DNA of 64,000 nt, from positions 39,423,706 through 39,487,705 of the forward strand of contig CM018046.1 in NCBI GenBank assembly GCA_008638375.1, in the 5' to 3' direction. Under the pieces are notes generated by a model that was given only the letters and a program-made list of their open reading frames with translations, had not been told where the DNA came from and ran no database searches. The first letter of the stretch is position 1; each line of letters starts with the position of its first letter. Source of the stretch: Nyssa sinensis. Lineage: Eukaryota; Streptophyta; Magnoliopsida; Cornales; Nyssaceae. This document shows positions 45,209 to 57,981 of this stretch, piece after piece. A program made the translations under genes and the position numbers.

Positions 45209-48050
45209 TTAATTTTTTCCACTTAAAGAATAAACAATATAATTCAAATCATAACGTCTAATTATTCACTAACATCACATTAATTATAAATCTTGTCTTA
45301 TAAAAATAATCATATCCTTATGTTATCTTTCCACTCACATGGTTAGTAAATGGTAATTCATCAAGTAGGGATTTAAAGTTTAAACACACCCCAGAAATCA
45401 AAGGCTTAGGGTTTATGGTGGTACATCAATCACTGTTCAATTGACCGCAGATGAAAACTAGTAAGGCACTCCTACCAGATTCACCAAATAAACTTATAAT
45501 TTGTGTTTTTTTTTTTTTGGCAATTATTATTTATGACCCAGAACCAAACTTCATCAACTGGATCCTTTGATCGTGTCACTGAACGTAAACTCAAGAATGT
45601 TGTCGTACTTACTATTGAGTATCGGGTATTCTATAAAAACTACTTGACTTGCCTCCATCTAACAATGGGTCAACATGCGGGTTATGCTGGAATTTTCCTA
45701 TACTTCAGAAGTTTTTTTCTCTAACTAATATGGGATTTGTATTTTGAAATACTCATATTTACTAATAGGGTATGTTCTATTAAAATAGTTAGGACATAAC
45801 AAACATGACATCTCACCACTAGAGAGCGGTATGACCACGTTTCTAATTTGAGAACACTGAAAATATTCTCTCTTACAACACCGGGTCAAGCAGATCTTTT
45901 TTGACTCTAGGATGATTCCAAAAAAGATTTGCACTCATATGGACTCAAAGTAAAGATTTATACTTGTAAGATAGTTATTTCCATCTATTTTTTTTTGTCA
46001 TCAAGTTATTTTCTTGGAATTACTTTGTTAGAATCAAGTCTTGATGATGTGAAACTACTTTGTTTTTATAAAAAAAAAAAAGAGAAAAGAAAAAGAAAAA
46101 GAAAAAATCAATAAATGAATTAGGGACAGATATTAATTGATTTCAACATTAGTTTTTCACTAATTTTTTTTTTTTTTATGGTTTTAACCACAAATTTTCA
46201 CTTATGGTGAAAAAATGATTTACAAAGGTTTATAATAATATCTAACTCATCGCAAAGCTTTAAAAGTTCAGTTGAAAACGACAATGCAACAAAAATTAAT
46301 GATGAATAAAGAAGAACAAATCATGCAACTAATTTAAATGATTAAATTGTCAGGACCAAACTTCATTGTTTTAATTTTAGGTAGAGATTAGATAAAGGGT
46401 CGGCTAATTGACCATGCTGAAGAAAGTGTGGGGACCTTGGTGCAATGGTTTAAAATCAAAATTGGGTATTTATGTTTGCATGTGATTTTATTTTTGGGTG
46501 CTTAAATTTGATTAAAAAAGTAATTATTTATCAGATGACCCAAAGATAAATGGTTGACATGGAGCATTGACTCGCACGGGCTCAAAAACATCCCGGCTTA
46601 ATTCATACATAGTTTGTAAATAATTGTGTACATTAAAAACTTGTCTTGTAATCACGTGTGAAATGGCATGTGATTAAGAGATCTTTTTTTATCACAAAAA
46701 TATAATTAATTATATAAAAATATATATTACATTTTATATTATATATAATTATACCATGCATAAAGTGTTTGACTCTTTTATTGAATTGGCATAAATACTC
46801 TTCTATTGGATACATACACATGTATAATGAAGTCTACTTTAGAAGAACTTTAAATTAATTTGATTGGATAAATATATACCTTCATATTCTCAATGGTTCA
46901 ACACCCCTTTTTTTGGTAATTTTTTTTTTTTTTTTACTTATATTATCTTCTATGTGTACATGTTCTCATCATTTAAACCCTATTTGGACATTGCAAGTCC
47001 TTAAACTAGGTCTTTTTATAAATATTTTTTTTTTAAAAAAAAAACTTTTTCTAATGGAAAACTAAATTAATTTTCTAAACTCTTTTATTTTGAAAATGTC
47101 AAGACTTGTGTGTTAGCATTAAAATTCATGGGTAAACTTGCGAATCTTGGTGGCCCAGATAGGGAGAATGTGGGCTTCATCAAGCTCCACATATTTGGAT
47201 CATCTTGGGTCAAATAACACAAAAAAACTTTGTACCCTTTTAGTCATATATTAATTTTTTTTTTTTTTTAACTGGGTACCATGCATGAACCTCCGATTCT
47301 TCTAGTGATTAGAGAATCACGTCAGAATAAATTTTTATGAACTCACGCATAGTCAATTCTTCACGCAGATTGGACAAATCTAGTGGTCCTCCAAGAAAAC
47401 ATGCATCGAGTGGATTTGTCATTAGAAATTTGACGAGATGAAACACTTATCACCTTAGTTCATGCTACTTAAGCTACCCTTGGAAGTTTATAAAACCACC
47501 AGCTTACAAAAATGTATCAAGAATGGCAGATCCAAGCACTCCCAATTAGGTCTTTGAGTACCTTGTTTCATATCAATTTATATTTGACAACCCTAGCTTT
47601 TACCATTTCACCAAACAATGTCCCATGAGTTTCATAAAAAGAAAACAATGCTTTTGTTATCCATATTTAATGCAAGAAGGTTCTTTTCTGATTTTTTTTT
47701 CCAATTCAATTCAATAAAATTTTATATCAATTATTCATGATCAACTACACGAATTTTGTCTCCTAATTCTATTCTTTATAAGACTTTCGTGTATCTTTAA
47801 TTTTTAAAAATTCTATTCAAAAGAAGAATGACATGATAGTACATACCTAAATTAGAAGTGGATTATCTATATTTTCGGATGTCATTATCAATGGAAACAA
47901 ATATTGGTTATTATTTGATAAGACAACTAGTGTTTTTTCTAAGATGGATCATTCGTATGATCTGTAAGGACTAATCATTGCGAAATTTTGAACTTGGCTA
48001 TTGGGGGTAGCACTGCTCAAATGGATTAATCCCTCCCATCACCCGAAACT
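44532..48050. other. intergenic, no gene seen
   Basis: AT-rich and without a supported ORF. Holds a (CT)26 microsatellite at 45152-45203 and T or A homopolymers at about 46067-46110, 46160 and 46920-46935. The ORFs at 44637, 45503, 45725, 45929 and 46633 (61-81 codons) are low-complexity or featureless. Confidence 0.5.
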
Positions 48051-48054
48051 AGTG

Positions 48055-48064
48055 TAAATATATC
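48055..48064 (+). promoter_or_regulatory. possible TATA box of the DWSFEDLR gene
   Basis: TAAATATATC within ACTAGTGTAAATATATCTC. The string AAACTAGTGTAAATAT is repeated 92 bp further on (about 48138-48153), just before a CT-rich leader (48154-48180), so either copy may serve. Confidence 0.35.
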
Positions 48065-48285
48065 TCTACCCACATTTCCTTTCTTTTCTCCCCTCCACCC
48101 ATTAAAACAAGTAAAAACTTCCAACCCCATGTATGTAAAACTAGTGTAAATATTCCCTCTCTCTCTCTGTCTCTCTCAGCTCCTCGCCTTTTCCAATCCT
48201 CTTTGATCTCTTCCCTCAACCAGGCCAAAGGCTGTCAACCCATTTTATCCTTTTACCACAAAAACCTCCCTATCTTTGTCTTACA

Positions 48286-48597
48286 ATGAGTCTCAATTGC
48301 TTGACGTGCCAGAGCCTGACAAGGGTAGACTCTGACAAAGAACGTAGCGGGAAGTACGATCACGACAGGCCGAGTTTTAGGCTATGCTGGGCCACGGTTG
48401 AGAGAAGCTGGTCCGGAAACATATCAATGAAAGATGTTCAGTCAGCTATGTTGCCGGCAAAGAGGGTCAAGAAAGGTCGGCATAGAGTTCATTGTAGCGG
48501 ACCTGTTGAGTTCGAGAACAGCACGCCGCGGTTACTGAGGAGCAGTGGGATGAGAAGGGATTGGAGCTTTGAGGATCTGAGACAAACAATCTCATGA
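48286..48597 (+). CDS. small conserved plant protein of unknown function (DWSFEDLR type)
   Basis: 103 residues starting MSLNCLTCQSLTRVDSD. It carries the features of a plant-specific family I recognise but cannot name: an N-terminal CLTCQ motif, a central CWATVERSWSGN, and the C-terminal block PRLLRSSGMRRDWSFEDLR. Four Cys are in the first half (residues 5, 8, 34 and 70 by count); residues 5 and 8 could bind a metal, but there is no proof. No signal peptide or membrane segment. It is basic in the second half (KRVKKGRHR). A CT-rich leader precedes the ATG and AATAAA follows the stop by about 218 bp, so this looks like a live single-exon gene. Function unknown. Confidence 0.8.
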   Translation: MSLNCLTCQSLTRVDSDKERSGKYDHDRPSFRLCWATVERSWSGNISMKDVQSAMLPAKRVKKGRHRVHCSGPVEFENSTPRLLRSSGMRRDWSFEDLRQTIS

Positions 48598-48814
48598 TCC
48601 CCAGCTTTCTTTTTTATTTTCTTTTTCTTTCTCTGGTACATTTTTTTCCCCTTTCCTTCTTTGTGTTGAGCAGAGGGAAATTACACATAGATGTCTTGTT
48701 TGAAGTTTGATTCATGGGTGGAGAGGTTATGCTTCTGAAGATGTAATGTGGATTGCATTTATATAAAGTTTTTATCTTGTATTAGTTTGCCCACCCTCGT
48801 ATAAGTTTTTGTTT

Positions 48815-48820
48815 AATAAA
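48815..48820 (+). terminator. polyadenylation signal AATAAA
   Basis: In GTTTAATAAATTCATT, 218 bases after the stop of the gene at 48286, a usual plant spacing. Confidence 0.5.
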
Positions 48821-50320
48821 TTCATTATATGCTGGTTATTTGCATTTATATGCATTGAAATAGACTTCTTGTTTCATAGTTTTCTCAATTGATTCAGACA
48901 TTTTTCCCCCTTTTTTTGGTGATAATAGGATCAAAGGATGAGAGAATTTTGAACATCATACATGATACTCTCTCTCTCTCTCTCTCTCTCAATATATATA
49001 TTTATGTATATGTATATGTATATGTATGTGTGTACGTATATATATATATATATATATATTGATGGAATCATCTATCATCTAGAGGCTGGTGAGATGGAAG
49101 ATTTGTTGCATGCATGTAAAAGGAAATCATGAATGTTTGTTTATGGACATTTGCATGATGAATGAGCAACAATCATAAGGTGATCTAGGGTTTAGATTGA
49201 AACTGAATGCTTCAAGTTCTTCCTCTGTTTCCTTTCGCTGCTATTATGTCTTAAAGTTAGCCACAATATTGGTGGTGTAAAATGCGCACAAGCAAGAAAA
49301 AACTGTTATAGATTAACATCTGAGAAAGAAAATGTTAGAAATTTCCAATTTATATCAATAACGTGATGTGCCACTCTGCGTTAGTTTTGTTCTCCACGTA
49401 ATTTTAAGATTACCATATAATATAATGACAAATCACATTGTTAATCTAATTCAAAAAATAAATTGGAGATCTCTAACATGACCTACCCATAGTGAGTGAC
49501 ACGTGGACCTAGAAACGTGCGGTCGTTTCTAATTTTAGAGCTATAAAAGTGGTTTTAAGTGTGAAGGCCGCCTAACTCTTCGCCAAGGCTAAGTTAAATT
49601 TTTGGTAAAGAATTATGGGAGCAAGTACCACGAAAGGCAGCGAGGGGGTTACTATTGTCCAAGCATGGACAATTATAACTTTGAAAATTAACGTTTAAAT
49701 GTAAGTAAATAGATTTGAAACATATAAAATGCAGTTCATCCTACTGTGGAGTAAGCTATTATTGTAAAAATTGATGGGGATTTGAAAATAAGCATATAGG
49801 TCAATCTTTCGAATTGTTGCTAAATTCATGGACGGAGAAGAGACAATTTGACAAACTGAAACATTTTAGTGAGGCTTCTGCAATTGCCTGCTAGCGTCTA
49901 TAAATAGCCAATTGATGGAGACTTCAAATATCAATATATATAATCAGGTTGGATTCAAAGCTAGTTGGGATCCAACGGCTGACAGTTTTTTTTGTTTTGG
50001 TAAATATAAATTAGCATGATTCAGGCAAGGTTTTGGCACCCAAACATGTCTGTTGTCCAATTGTATGCGTAAAAAATTGTAGTCTGTTTCTCAGCATTCC
50101 ATGGCATTATAATCACATTTAGCGTAGGTTTTTTTTTTTTTTTTTCCAGAAGTATGAATTCCTTAATTGTCTTGGGGTCCTTAGCAAGTCATTTTCGGAG
50201 TATTTAAAGTGAGAAAAGATTATTAAGGAGAGTCTTAATGGCTATGACAGAGAGTCCCCAAGGGAGAGGAAGAAATGCCCTTCTCTCTTGTATAATGAAA
50301 GCCACTATTGTTTTTTTTAA
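48821..50320. other. intergenic, no gene seen
   Basis: Contains (CT)n at 48968-48990 followed by ATATAT/GTATATGT repeats to about 49060, a CACGTGG G-box at about 49500, and T16 at about 50130. No supported ORF. Confidence 0.5.
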
Positions 50321-50393
50321 GTTGGGCCATATGAATTGAGAAATGAATGTGAAAGGCAATTAATAAAAGAGATATATGTCCAATGCATTGTAA

Positions 50394-50427
<34 letters not shown>

Positions 50428-50557
50428 GTCCCTAATTTTTCAAACTTCCCTTAAAGAGGCCTTGGTTTGTCCAATACATTGTAAGTTGGGCCATATGAAT
50501 GAAAAATGAATGTGAAAGGCAATTAATAAAAGAGAGATATGTCCAATACATTGTAAA

Positions 50558-50589
<32 letters not shown>

Positions 50590-50650
50590 TCAGACAGACA
50601 GAGATATTTTCCCTAATTTTTCATACTTTCCTTAAAGAGGCTTTGGTTTG
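50321..50650. repeat. tandem duplication, two units of about 165 bp
   Basis: Units 50321-50484 and 50485-50650 both run GTTGGGCCATATGAAT ... GAATGTGAAAGGCAATTAAT ... (CT)n(CA)n ... CCCTAATTTTTCA ... TTAAAGAGGC...TTGGTTTG. They differ by some substitutions and in the microsatellite length. The antisense ORF at 50235-50426 is microsatellite-derived. Confidence 0.9.
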
Positions 50651-52299
50651 CTGAGCAAGTGGGCGAAGCCATTGATGGTTTAAGATGTTGATAACCATGT
50701 CAACAACACTGTCTGCTAATGCATATTGAAAGACATTTGTGGCTTGGCATGTGTGGTGGTGTTACACTCTTATCTAGCTTTCTCTTAGGCCACAAAACCT
50801 ATGATGGGATGATGCTAAAATTCCTTCTCAGCAGTCTCTTTATCATGAAAAAATATTCAGTACTCCAGGAGTAATGCTTTTAACGGTGAGCTGATAAACT
50901 ACGCATGCATCTGCAATACAATTTTACACGTGATATTCAATCCAACCGTTGGGACCATGGTACTCCAAGAGTCCTTCACGGGTAGTAAAGACATGTAACG
51001 TGGCACATATAACCATCTGTCCAGTACCCTTGCAATTGGCGATCAGCTTCCATCATATATGAGTATAAATTTTCAGTACGATGGTAGCACCAAACTATTG
51101 CCAGCATAACTGCAAAAACTACCATCATAAAAGATTTTTTTCCCCTCACATAAGCTCCTAGAGTCTCTATTCCCCTGACAAGTTGTGCTGATATCCAAAG
51201 TTGATCCAAGTTTGAAAAATGATGTCCATGCGTTGGGTGTCATGCTTAAAAACCATACACAAACATAGGAATCAATATCTGGACTAGTCCTTTGTTATAA
51301 TGAAAACCTTTTGGACCTTGGTAGATTGCAATTGAGCCAAAATGGGGCTTTAAAATGCAAAGTCATAATGGGCCTAGTTAGCAAATCATCATAGCTAAAG
51401 TTATTGGATATTGGATCCCTTACATGGTTAACTGTTAACAACTAATAATGAGAAAATTGTTTTAATCAATACACATGAATGTCAGGGATGCAATGGCTGG
51501 CAAGATTTAAAACAAATTGTTATTCATATGCATGCAAGTATGGGAACTTAGGCATAGGGGATTTCAGGGACACCTACAGTTTGTTGGGAAACCTGAGAGA
51601 GATGAGAGAAGAGAACAGTCTTAGTTATGAAGGAGAAAAGAACAGAGAAGAGGAGAAGAAGATAGTGTAATCATTTTTTTATGTTTGGATAACTAATGAG
51701 GGAGAAAAGATGAGAGGGTAGTCTTATTGTGCATCTTGTTTGGAAAAGATAGATGAGCGAAACGAAGAAATAAAATATTTAATTATGTGAGTAGAAAAGA
51801 AAAAAAAAATTATTACTTTTAAAGAGTAGGAGCAAAACAGATAATTACTAACTCTTTGCTCTGCACCTTTTCCAACATCTCCACCCACTTTTGGAAGGAG
51901 AGTAAAATAGACTTTTAAGCTCCTCCCTCTCACCCTCTCTCGTTTTTCTATTCTTTCTTATTTTTAAACCAAACATTAAATAATGTCTCCTTCAAACTGG
52001 GGAAATAAGAAAACAGGTATTTTTAAAGGGAACAAGCATAGTAGTTCTTATGACACATAGTTTTATGACGAATATTTGATACTGACAAATTCTATGATCA
52101 CATACAGACATGCCAGTATCAAAGTTTGTAATACATACCAAAGATGTGATAACCCTTTCTAGAGGAGATGGATATAATGAACACACTCTTGTGTCATAAA
52201 TAATGTTTCTTATAATTTCTGACCTACCAAGCCCTTCAAACTCAAAGCACTAAAGGTTGTCTGCAGGAGCTGTTCAGATTCTTACTACCAAATCCAGCA
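50651..52299. other. intergenic, no confident gene
   Basis: A minus-strand ORF of 77 codons (50976-51209) has one hydrophobic stretch (SFMMVVFAVMLAIVW) but no family I know. The ORFs at 51479, 51724 and 51992 are featureless. It may include the 3' end of the spliced locus that follows. Confidence 0.4.
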
Positions 52300-55200
52300 G
52301 AAACCAAATTGTTAACTATGGGTCTGTCCTTCAATTCCTTTCAACATCTGCAGTCCGTGCAAGTCAAAAGAAGTTACAGAATATATAACAAGAAAAACCC
52401 TTGCTAGAAACAAAACACACACACACAGACTCACCGCACTACCACTGAGATCTTTAGCCAATACATCTTTGAAGATCTTCGTATTGAAATTAGTCATGTG
52501 TGAGTTGGCACTAAATTAATCTCTGTAGAACACAGATCTTGCCCAGTAAAGCAACTTGGCAGTACCCACTAGTTTTTTCTCATTTCTTGCCTCTGCTTTC
52601 CAATGTCTTCTGCCAAACACAACTCTATTTTTTCCACTATTATCCAGGATAGAAGATCTTTCACTTTCTAATGGTGGCTCTGTACTGACTCCAGAGGGCA
52701 AAGAGGGTGGTGCTTCACTTTCATTGACTGAGGTCGGATTAGGAATAACAGACTCATTAGACACAACTTCTTGTTCTTTAACTGAATGAGCCCTTCTTGC
52801 GTCTTTTTTCCAATCTAGGGGTAATGCAATTGTTGAATATCCCATTCACTTGCAGTGGAGTAGATTTGTTTTTGATAGATGCCGCCTTCATATCAGCTTC
52901 AAGACTCTTTCAAGCCCTGTATCTACATTACCATTCTTGGTTTTACATACGACGAGCCATAATGTCATTATGGCTTCTAGTGCATTCTCTTTGATCTAGA
53001 GGCTTCATCAGATAACCATCTACTGTCCTGGAAGCATCCACATTCTGCCTATTTTCCATTTCATAAAAAGGTTGCAGCATCTGCATGGATAAATTTCAAT
53101 CAAGAGTGGCATATCAAGAATTCTGTAAAAATTGTCTTAATGGAAAGTATTTGATCATGATCATGCTTCCTACTACTAAAAGGTTTTCACTGTCCCATCC
53201 ATGCAACATCCTGTTGGCATCAATTACATCAATCCAATTTTTCAATCTTCATTTTGAAGGAATGAAACATCATATGCAGTATCTATACACTTAACTCCAA
53301 ATCATTCCAATCTGTTGAGTCAATAAAATTATTTCAGATGATTAGGCATAGTATGTGCAACTTCCATTCAAGAGCAAAAGGAGGGGTAGGGGGGAACAAA
53401 AGATAAGTTTAACTTCTACAGTATCCCAACATTTGTGTGTGAAGCTACTTATGCCGTTTTGAGATTGTGCACACAATTAAGGAAAAGCCAAAAAAGAAAT
53501 CCAAAATGTTTTGAAATGAACTGACTATCCCTTTCTGAAAACAAGGGCTAAAACAAAAGATGAAAAATTAATGAAAGATGCTTTATGTTGAAAGTACCAA
53601 GTGGTGAGAAGGAACCAGGCCTCAGCTTGGGGGAGAATTAAGCAAACTAAGACAGAAGGCTTAAAACAAGAGTGAAAGAGAGGAAAGTCTGCTTGGATGG
53701 TGAGTGCAGGGAAGCAAACAGCAACAGTGCACTTTCTGGCTACTTTCCAAAGGAGGACAAGCAGGAAATTCTGCTGCAGGCAATACCAAACCAGCAGTTG
53801 GCTCCTTAGGCCCAACAGCACTGCCTTTGAACTTCTGCCCAAAGACCCTCAGCCCATATTATTCCACTTTTTTTTTTGGGGGATTTCTTTCCACATTTTA
53901 AATAAAATGCTAAATCATGTGTCTCCATGTGCTACAAGCCACACAGCATTCCTTTGTCATGCCATGTGATTTTTAAACATTATATACAGTCCACCAAATT
54001 ATTGTTGCATATTTCAGTGCTCATGCATGGAAATGCTAAAGAAACCTTACCATGTTTAAGCTTTACGTGTGACACTCTTAAAGAAGTATCTGTATCTTCC
54101 TCAGCATTTATCCAACAGGATGGAGCATAGCATCCACAAGATTGTGGCAATCCAACAACAACTTGGAGTTGAAAATTTGGGAGTTTAAACACATCCAGTA
54201 TCAACAAAATCATTTATCATGTGGTGACTTTAAAAATAAAAAAATTGAAGTAGTGTGTATGTGCTTATGAATATGCTAGCAAGAAAGATACCTATGATGT
54301 TTGAATTAACAAATTAAATGGATTAAAGCTTAGTGATTTAACAATATATACAGTTTGTGATCACTAGAGTAATGGTTGCGCTGCAATATCACACACCCCA
54401 TCAATAGCATTTCAACATCACTGCCAATTATTGTCAGTGTCAATAGGTCAATATGAGAGCACCTGAGATTGGCTGAGAGATTACACTCGTCAAAAATGGA
54501 TTGGCTGAGAGATTAAAAGTTAACTCAGTTTTACAGAAAGTAAAGTGACAAGAATAACCTCCAGTCCATTGGCATAACATGCTTGCATGCAGCATGTAAT
54601 GCACACACAACCTGCGATTGCTTGTGTGGTTCTTGCATTCTTTAAGAAAAGTGAATAATACAAAATTTAAGAATTATGAAACATTTATGAAAGGGAAGTT
54701 GCTATTTTGATCACTTAATATTCTATTTATGCAATATAAATCATTCAAAGGTAGCATATAAGCCAAATAAACTAATAGTGTAAAAGTGACTATGGAGTTA
54801 AAGAATGGAACATTACCAATATACTCCCATTACCTTTCACATCCTTTTTTATATATAAAATGCTCTGCAATTATATAGAGTTAATATAAGTATAGAATTT
54901 GTTAAATGTCATGTACAACCACAATCTTGAGATCAAGCTGTCTCACCTATGGAAGTTCATTAGGCTACATTCATAAAAGAAATATTGTTGAATAACAAAT
55001 GTAAATATGACGATATTATCTCACAGACTCTTAAAGACATACCGCATCATTAAAACATACTTCCACAAACAAGCAAATAACCATGAGTAGATTGACAGTT
55101 GTGATATACGGATCACAAACATGAACATGAAGTTTTTATGCAATGCCATTGGACCTAACAACATTTGCAGTATCTTGTTAACATGAAAGAAGTTAAATAA

Positions 55201-57660
55201 TCTGAGAGGGGAAATAAAATATCTATGCTTCAATGGAAATCAGAACCATTGTTGAGCATGGATTTGTAGCCCAAACTGATCAAGACTGTAAGCACCCATT
55301 TGGCACAGATTTTGACAAGCAAGCAATGATTTTTTAATGAAAAATTTCCTTTCACATGTTTGTTGATGGTCAAGAAGTGCTTAAGGCCCTCAAAAATCAC
55401 TTTTGAGAAGCAACTGAGAGGGTGCTTTCCCCAAAGCTCTTTTTGTCTAGTTCACAGATTCATACAGCTAGACAACTTTTAAGTTTTAACCCCATCCCAT
55501 TTTTTTCTTCAAAAAGATAAATTTGTCCATTTGAAAAGAAAAAGAAAAAGATGAATTTGCCAAAATAAATGTGGTTTAAGATTTTTATCCCTTGCTTTTT
55601 GGCTACCATCAATATTTCAGAAACATATTTTCGAAAAACGAGATATCTTTCTGGCATTCAGCACTCTTTAGAAAGGTCTACTCAAAAAACTACTTTGGGA
55701 GAATCTACAGCAGCGCCAAACAGACCTCAAGTCTATTATTGAGCTGAATAAGTAGGGAAACAACTTAAAATTCAAAATCCAAAGTTTTTAAGTTAAACAG
55801 GAATAAAAGAAATATTTGAAATTGAAATAGAAATGAGGGAATGGTGAAGACTGAAGGTCATTAGATAACTAAAAGTGATCATTTGCTTTGGATAAATTGT
55901 CCATAAGGTGAAGATCACTGAGTGGCACATGATCTAGAATTAGGGCAGGATGGATAAAGTGAAGAAAAGGTCCTCTTGAATGTCATGTTATCAGAGAGAA
56001 TATATACCAACATAAAGAAATTTTTTACTTGATATAGCAATAGCCTATAAGGCGAGCCATGATAATGATACATACAAAATGTTGGTAATCAGGAAACATG
56101 CTAATACAACAAATATAGCTAATGGATGAGCTGCAATAAAGTATAAAGATAGAATGAGAAATATCCGCTTTCATTATGGCTCAAGTCAAGGGGTCACAAT
56201 GTAATTTCAATACAAGGGACCAACAGTTAAGCCCGTTAACCAGGACTTTAGCAATGATTTTAGGGCGGTTGTTTTGTTTAATTCCTATGTACTGAAAAAA
56301 AGAGAGTTGGAATACCTCTTCCATCCCCCCACTTTTCCTTCCAATTTTTCATTTCGAACAAAGGGGCAAAAATGTAAGAAAAAATGAAAGCTATTCCCTT
56401 GTCCTTTCCTCCCACTTAAGAAGCACAGACTCAGACATGAACACGGGACATAGCATTTCTCAAAAAAAGTATGACATGGATATGTCGGGGAGACGTTGAA
56501 TATAATTTTTTTAAATGACCATATAATAAAAACATAACATTATTTCAATCAAAATTGGCATAAAAATACACAAATCACAATAATATTAATAAGATATCAA
56601 AATAACATAAAAATTCAAGAACTTTTTCATTAATCATCAACATTCATGATCAAGTTTCAAAAATAAATTTAGTAACTACTATATAAAACATTAATGTGTG
56701 TGTGTGTATAACCAAAGAAAAACTTTTAAAAAAAAAGTGGAGAGAAAAGGAGAAAATCCAAAATGTGTTCAACACGTGTCCAAAATTCAGAAGTGTGTCC
56801 GAACCTGTCCGTGTCCGTGTCCGTGTCCGACACAAATATCTGAGTTAAAATGGAGTGTCTTGCTTCATAGCCTCCCACTTTTGGGAGGAAAGAATTTGAT
56901 GGACCAAAGCAAAAGAATCCCACCTCTTTTCATTTTGCTCCCCATTTCCCTACCACCTGAGCTTGGGAGTTCTATTCCTCCCTCCCCTTCCCTTGTTCCT
57001 ACTCTTCCCTGCTACCAAACAGACCCAATGAGCAATGGGAGCCTTATCCTTATTTAGGCATCAATTATTAAACATCCGCATAAATTTGAGTAAACCATTA
57101 TAGACTGCAACTTATAGCAGAGAGGGTAAACAACAAAAACTCATCCTTTTTAAGGATTACAATACACACACACACACATAGCTTACAAGATTACTTAAAA
57201 GTAAAAAAGACAGGCGACTGCCATCACATTACGAGAATGCTAAAACCCCAATTATCAGCTCTTGATTTTGCAATCCTATTGAGTTTCCTAACTGCTGAAA
57301 TTAATCGTCTAACCATATATATTTACACATACAAATTTATATAACGCAAAAAAATAATGAAGCAAGCAAAGATTTTGTGCCTCAAATTTGACAATTTTAA
57401 GAATAACATGCAACAATGAAATCTGAAACACGACGAAAATCAGAAGCCGTACCTTTTTGGGAAGGCGATTTGAATGCAGGTGTTTAATTGTTCAGACAAA
57501 TACGTTTGATCGATGATGTTACGGATGAGAGAGAAGGAGAAAATCAGACCCTAGTGAGCGGCAGCTGAAAACAAAAATAACGTTTGGAAGCAACGACCTT
57601 CCCATTCTAGCCATCAAATAAGCGTTGATTACCTGTGCAGCTCCATTGAAAATCCTTAAA
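52300..57660 (-). other. candidate spliced transcription unit, minus strand
   Basis: Splice-type signals line up on the minus strand. Near the 5' end: ATGGAGCTGCACAG/GTAATC (exon end 57633), TTTTGTTTTCAG/CTGCCG (exon start 57564), CCCAAAAAG/GTACGG (exon end 57453). Further on: TTAAACATG/GTAAGG (54051), TCCATGCAG/ATGCTG (53080) with GCTCGTC/GTATGT (52951), and GGTAGTGCG/GTGAGT (52435) with GGACTGCAG/ATGTTG (52347), an 87-bp intron. The 53080-52951 segment reads MLQPFYEMENRQ ... SHNDIMAR. A 109-codon ORF lies at 52845-52516 (LPLDWKKDARRAHS, GKNRVVFGRRHWKAEARNEK). I cannot join these into one open frame and do not recognise the protein. It may be a gene with exons I have missed, a long non-coding RNA, or a decayed gene. 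Confidence 0.35.
56796..56832. repeat. short (GTGTCC)n hexamer repeat
   Basis: CCTGTCCGTGTCCGTGTCCG and the following TGTCCGACAC. Four to five units; it gives rise to the Cys-Pro and Thr-Asp repeats of overlapping ORFs. Confidence 0.8.
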
Positions 57661-57978
57661 CAATTCATCTGGTTAAATCCGGTTCAGTCCGGTTTAAGGC
57701 GATTCAATCCAGTTTAGACTGGTTTCTTTCTGTTCCAGTGCAAAAATAATCTAATTAATATACCAAACTGACGGGAGGTTTGTTTCTTACAATTGTGGCT
57801 CTAGTACAACTTGTTATTCATCTCACTTGATGGCCACGTGTCTTACTTGGGTTTGATTTAATTTTATACGTATTTGCAGTTAGAGTTTAATGATGCATCT
57901 TATTGTCATGAAAATAAAAAAAAATTAATCTAAATATGTAATTTGTTGTTCGAGATTGGTTCCATTTACATAATCAAC
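57661..57978. other. spacer, no gene seen
   Basis: Begins with repeated CCGGTTCAGTCCGGTTTAAG-like strings (57670-57725), then AT-rich sequence. No ORF. Confidence 0.4.
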
Positions 57979-57981
57979 TAA

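Noticed and set aside
53525..54213. Minus-strand ORFs of 105 and 77 codons
   Set aside because: No known domain, and they overlap plus-strand ORFs of equal quality. They may contain an exon of the spliced locus but cannot stand as genes.
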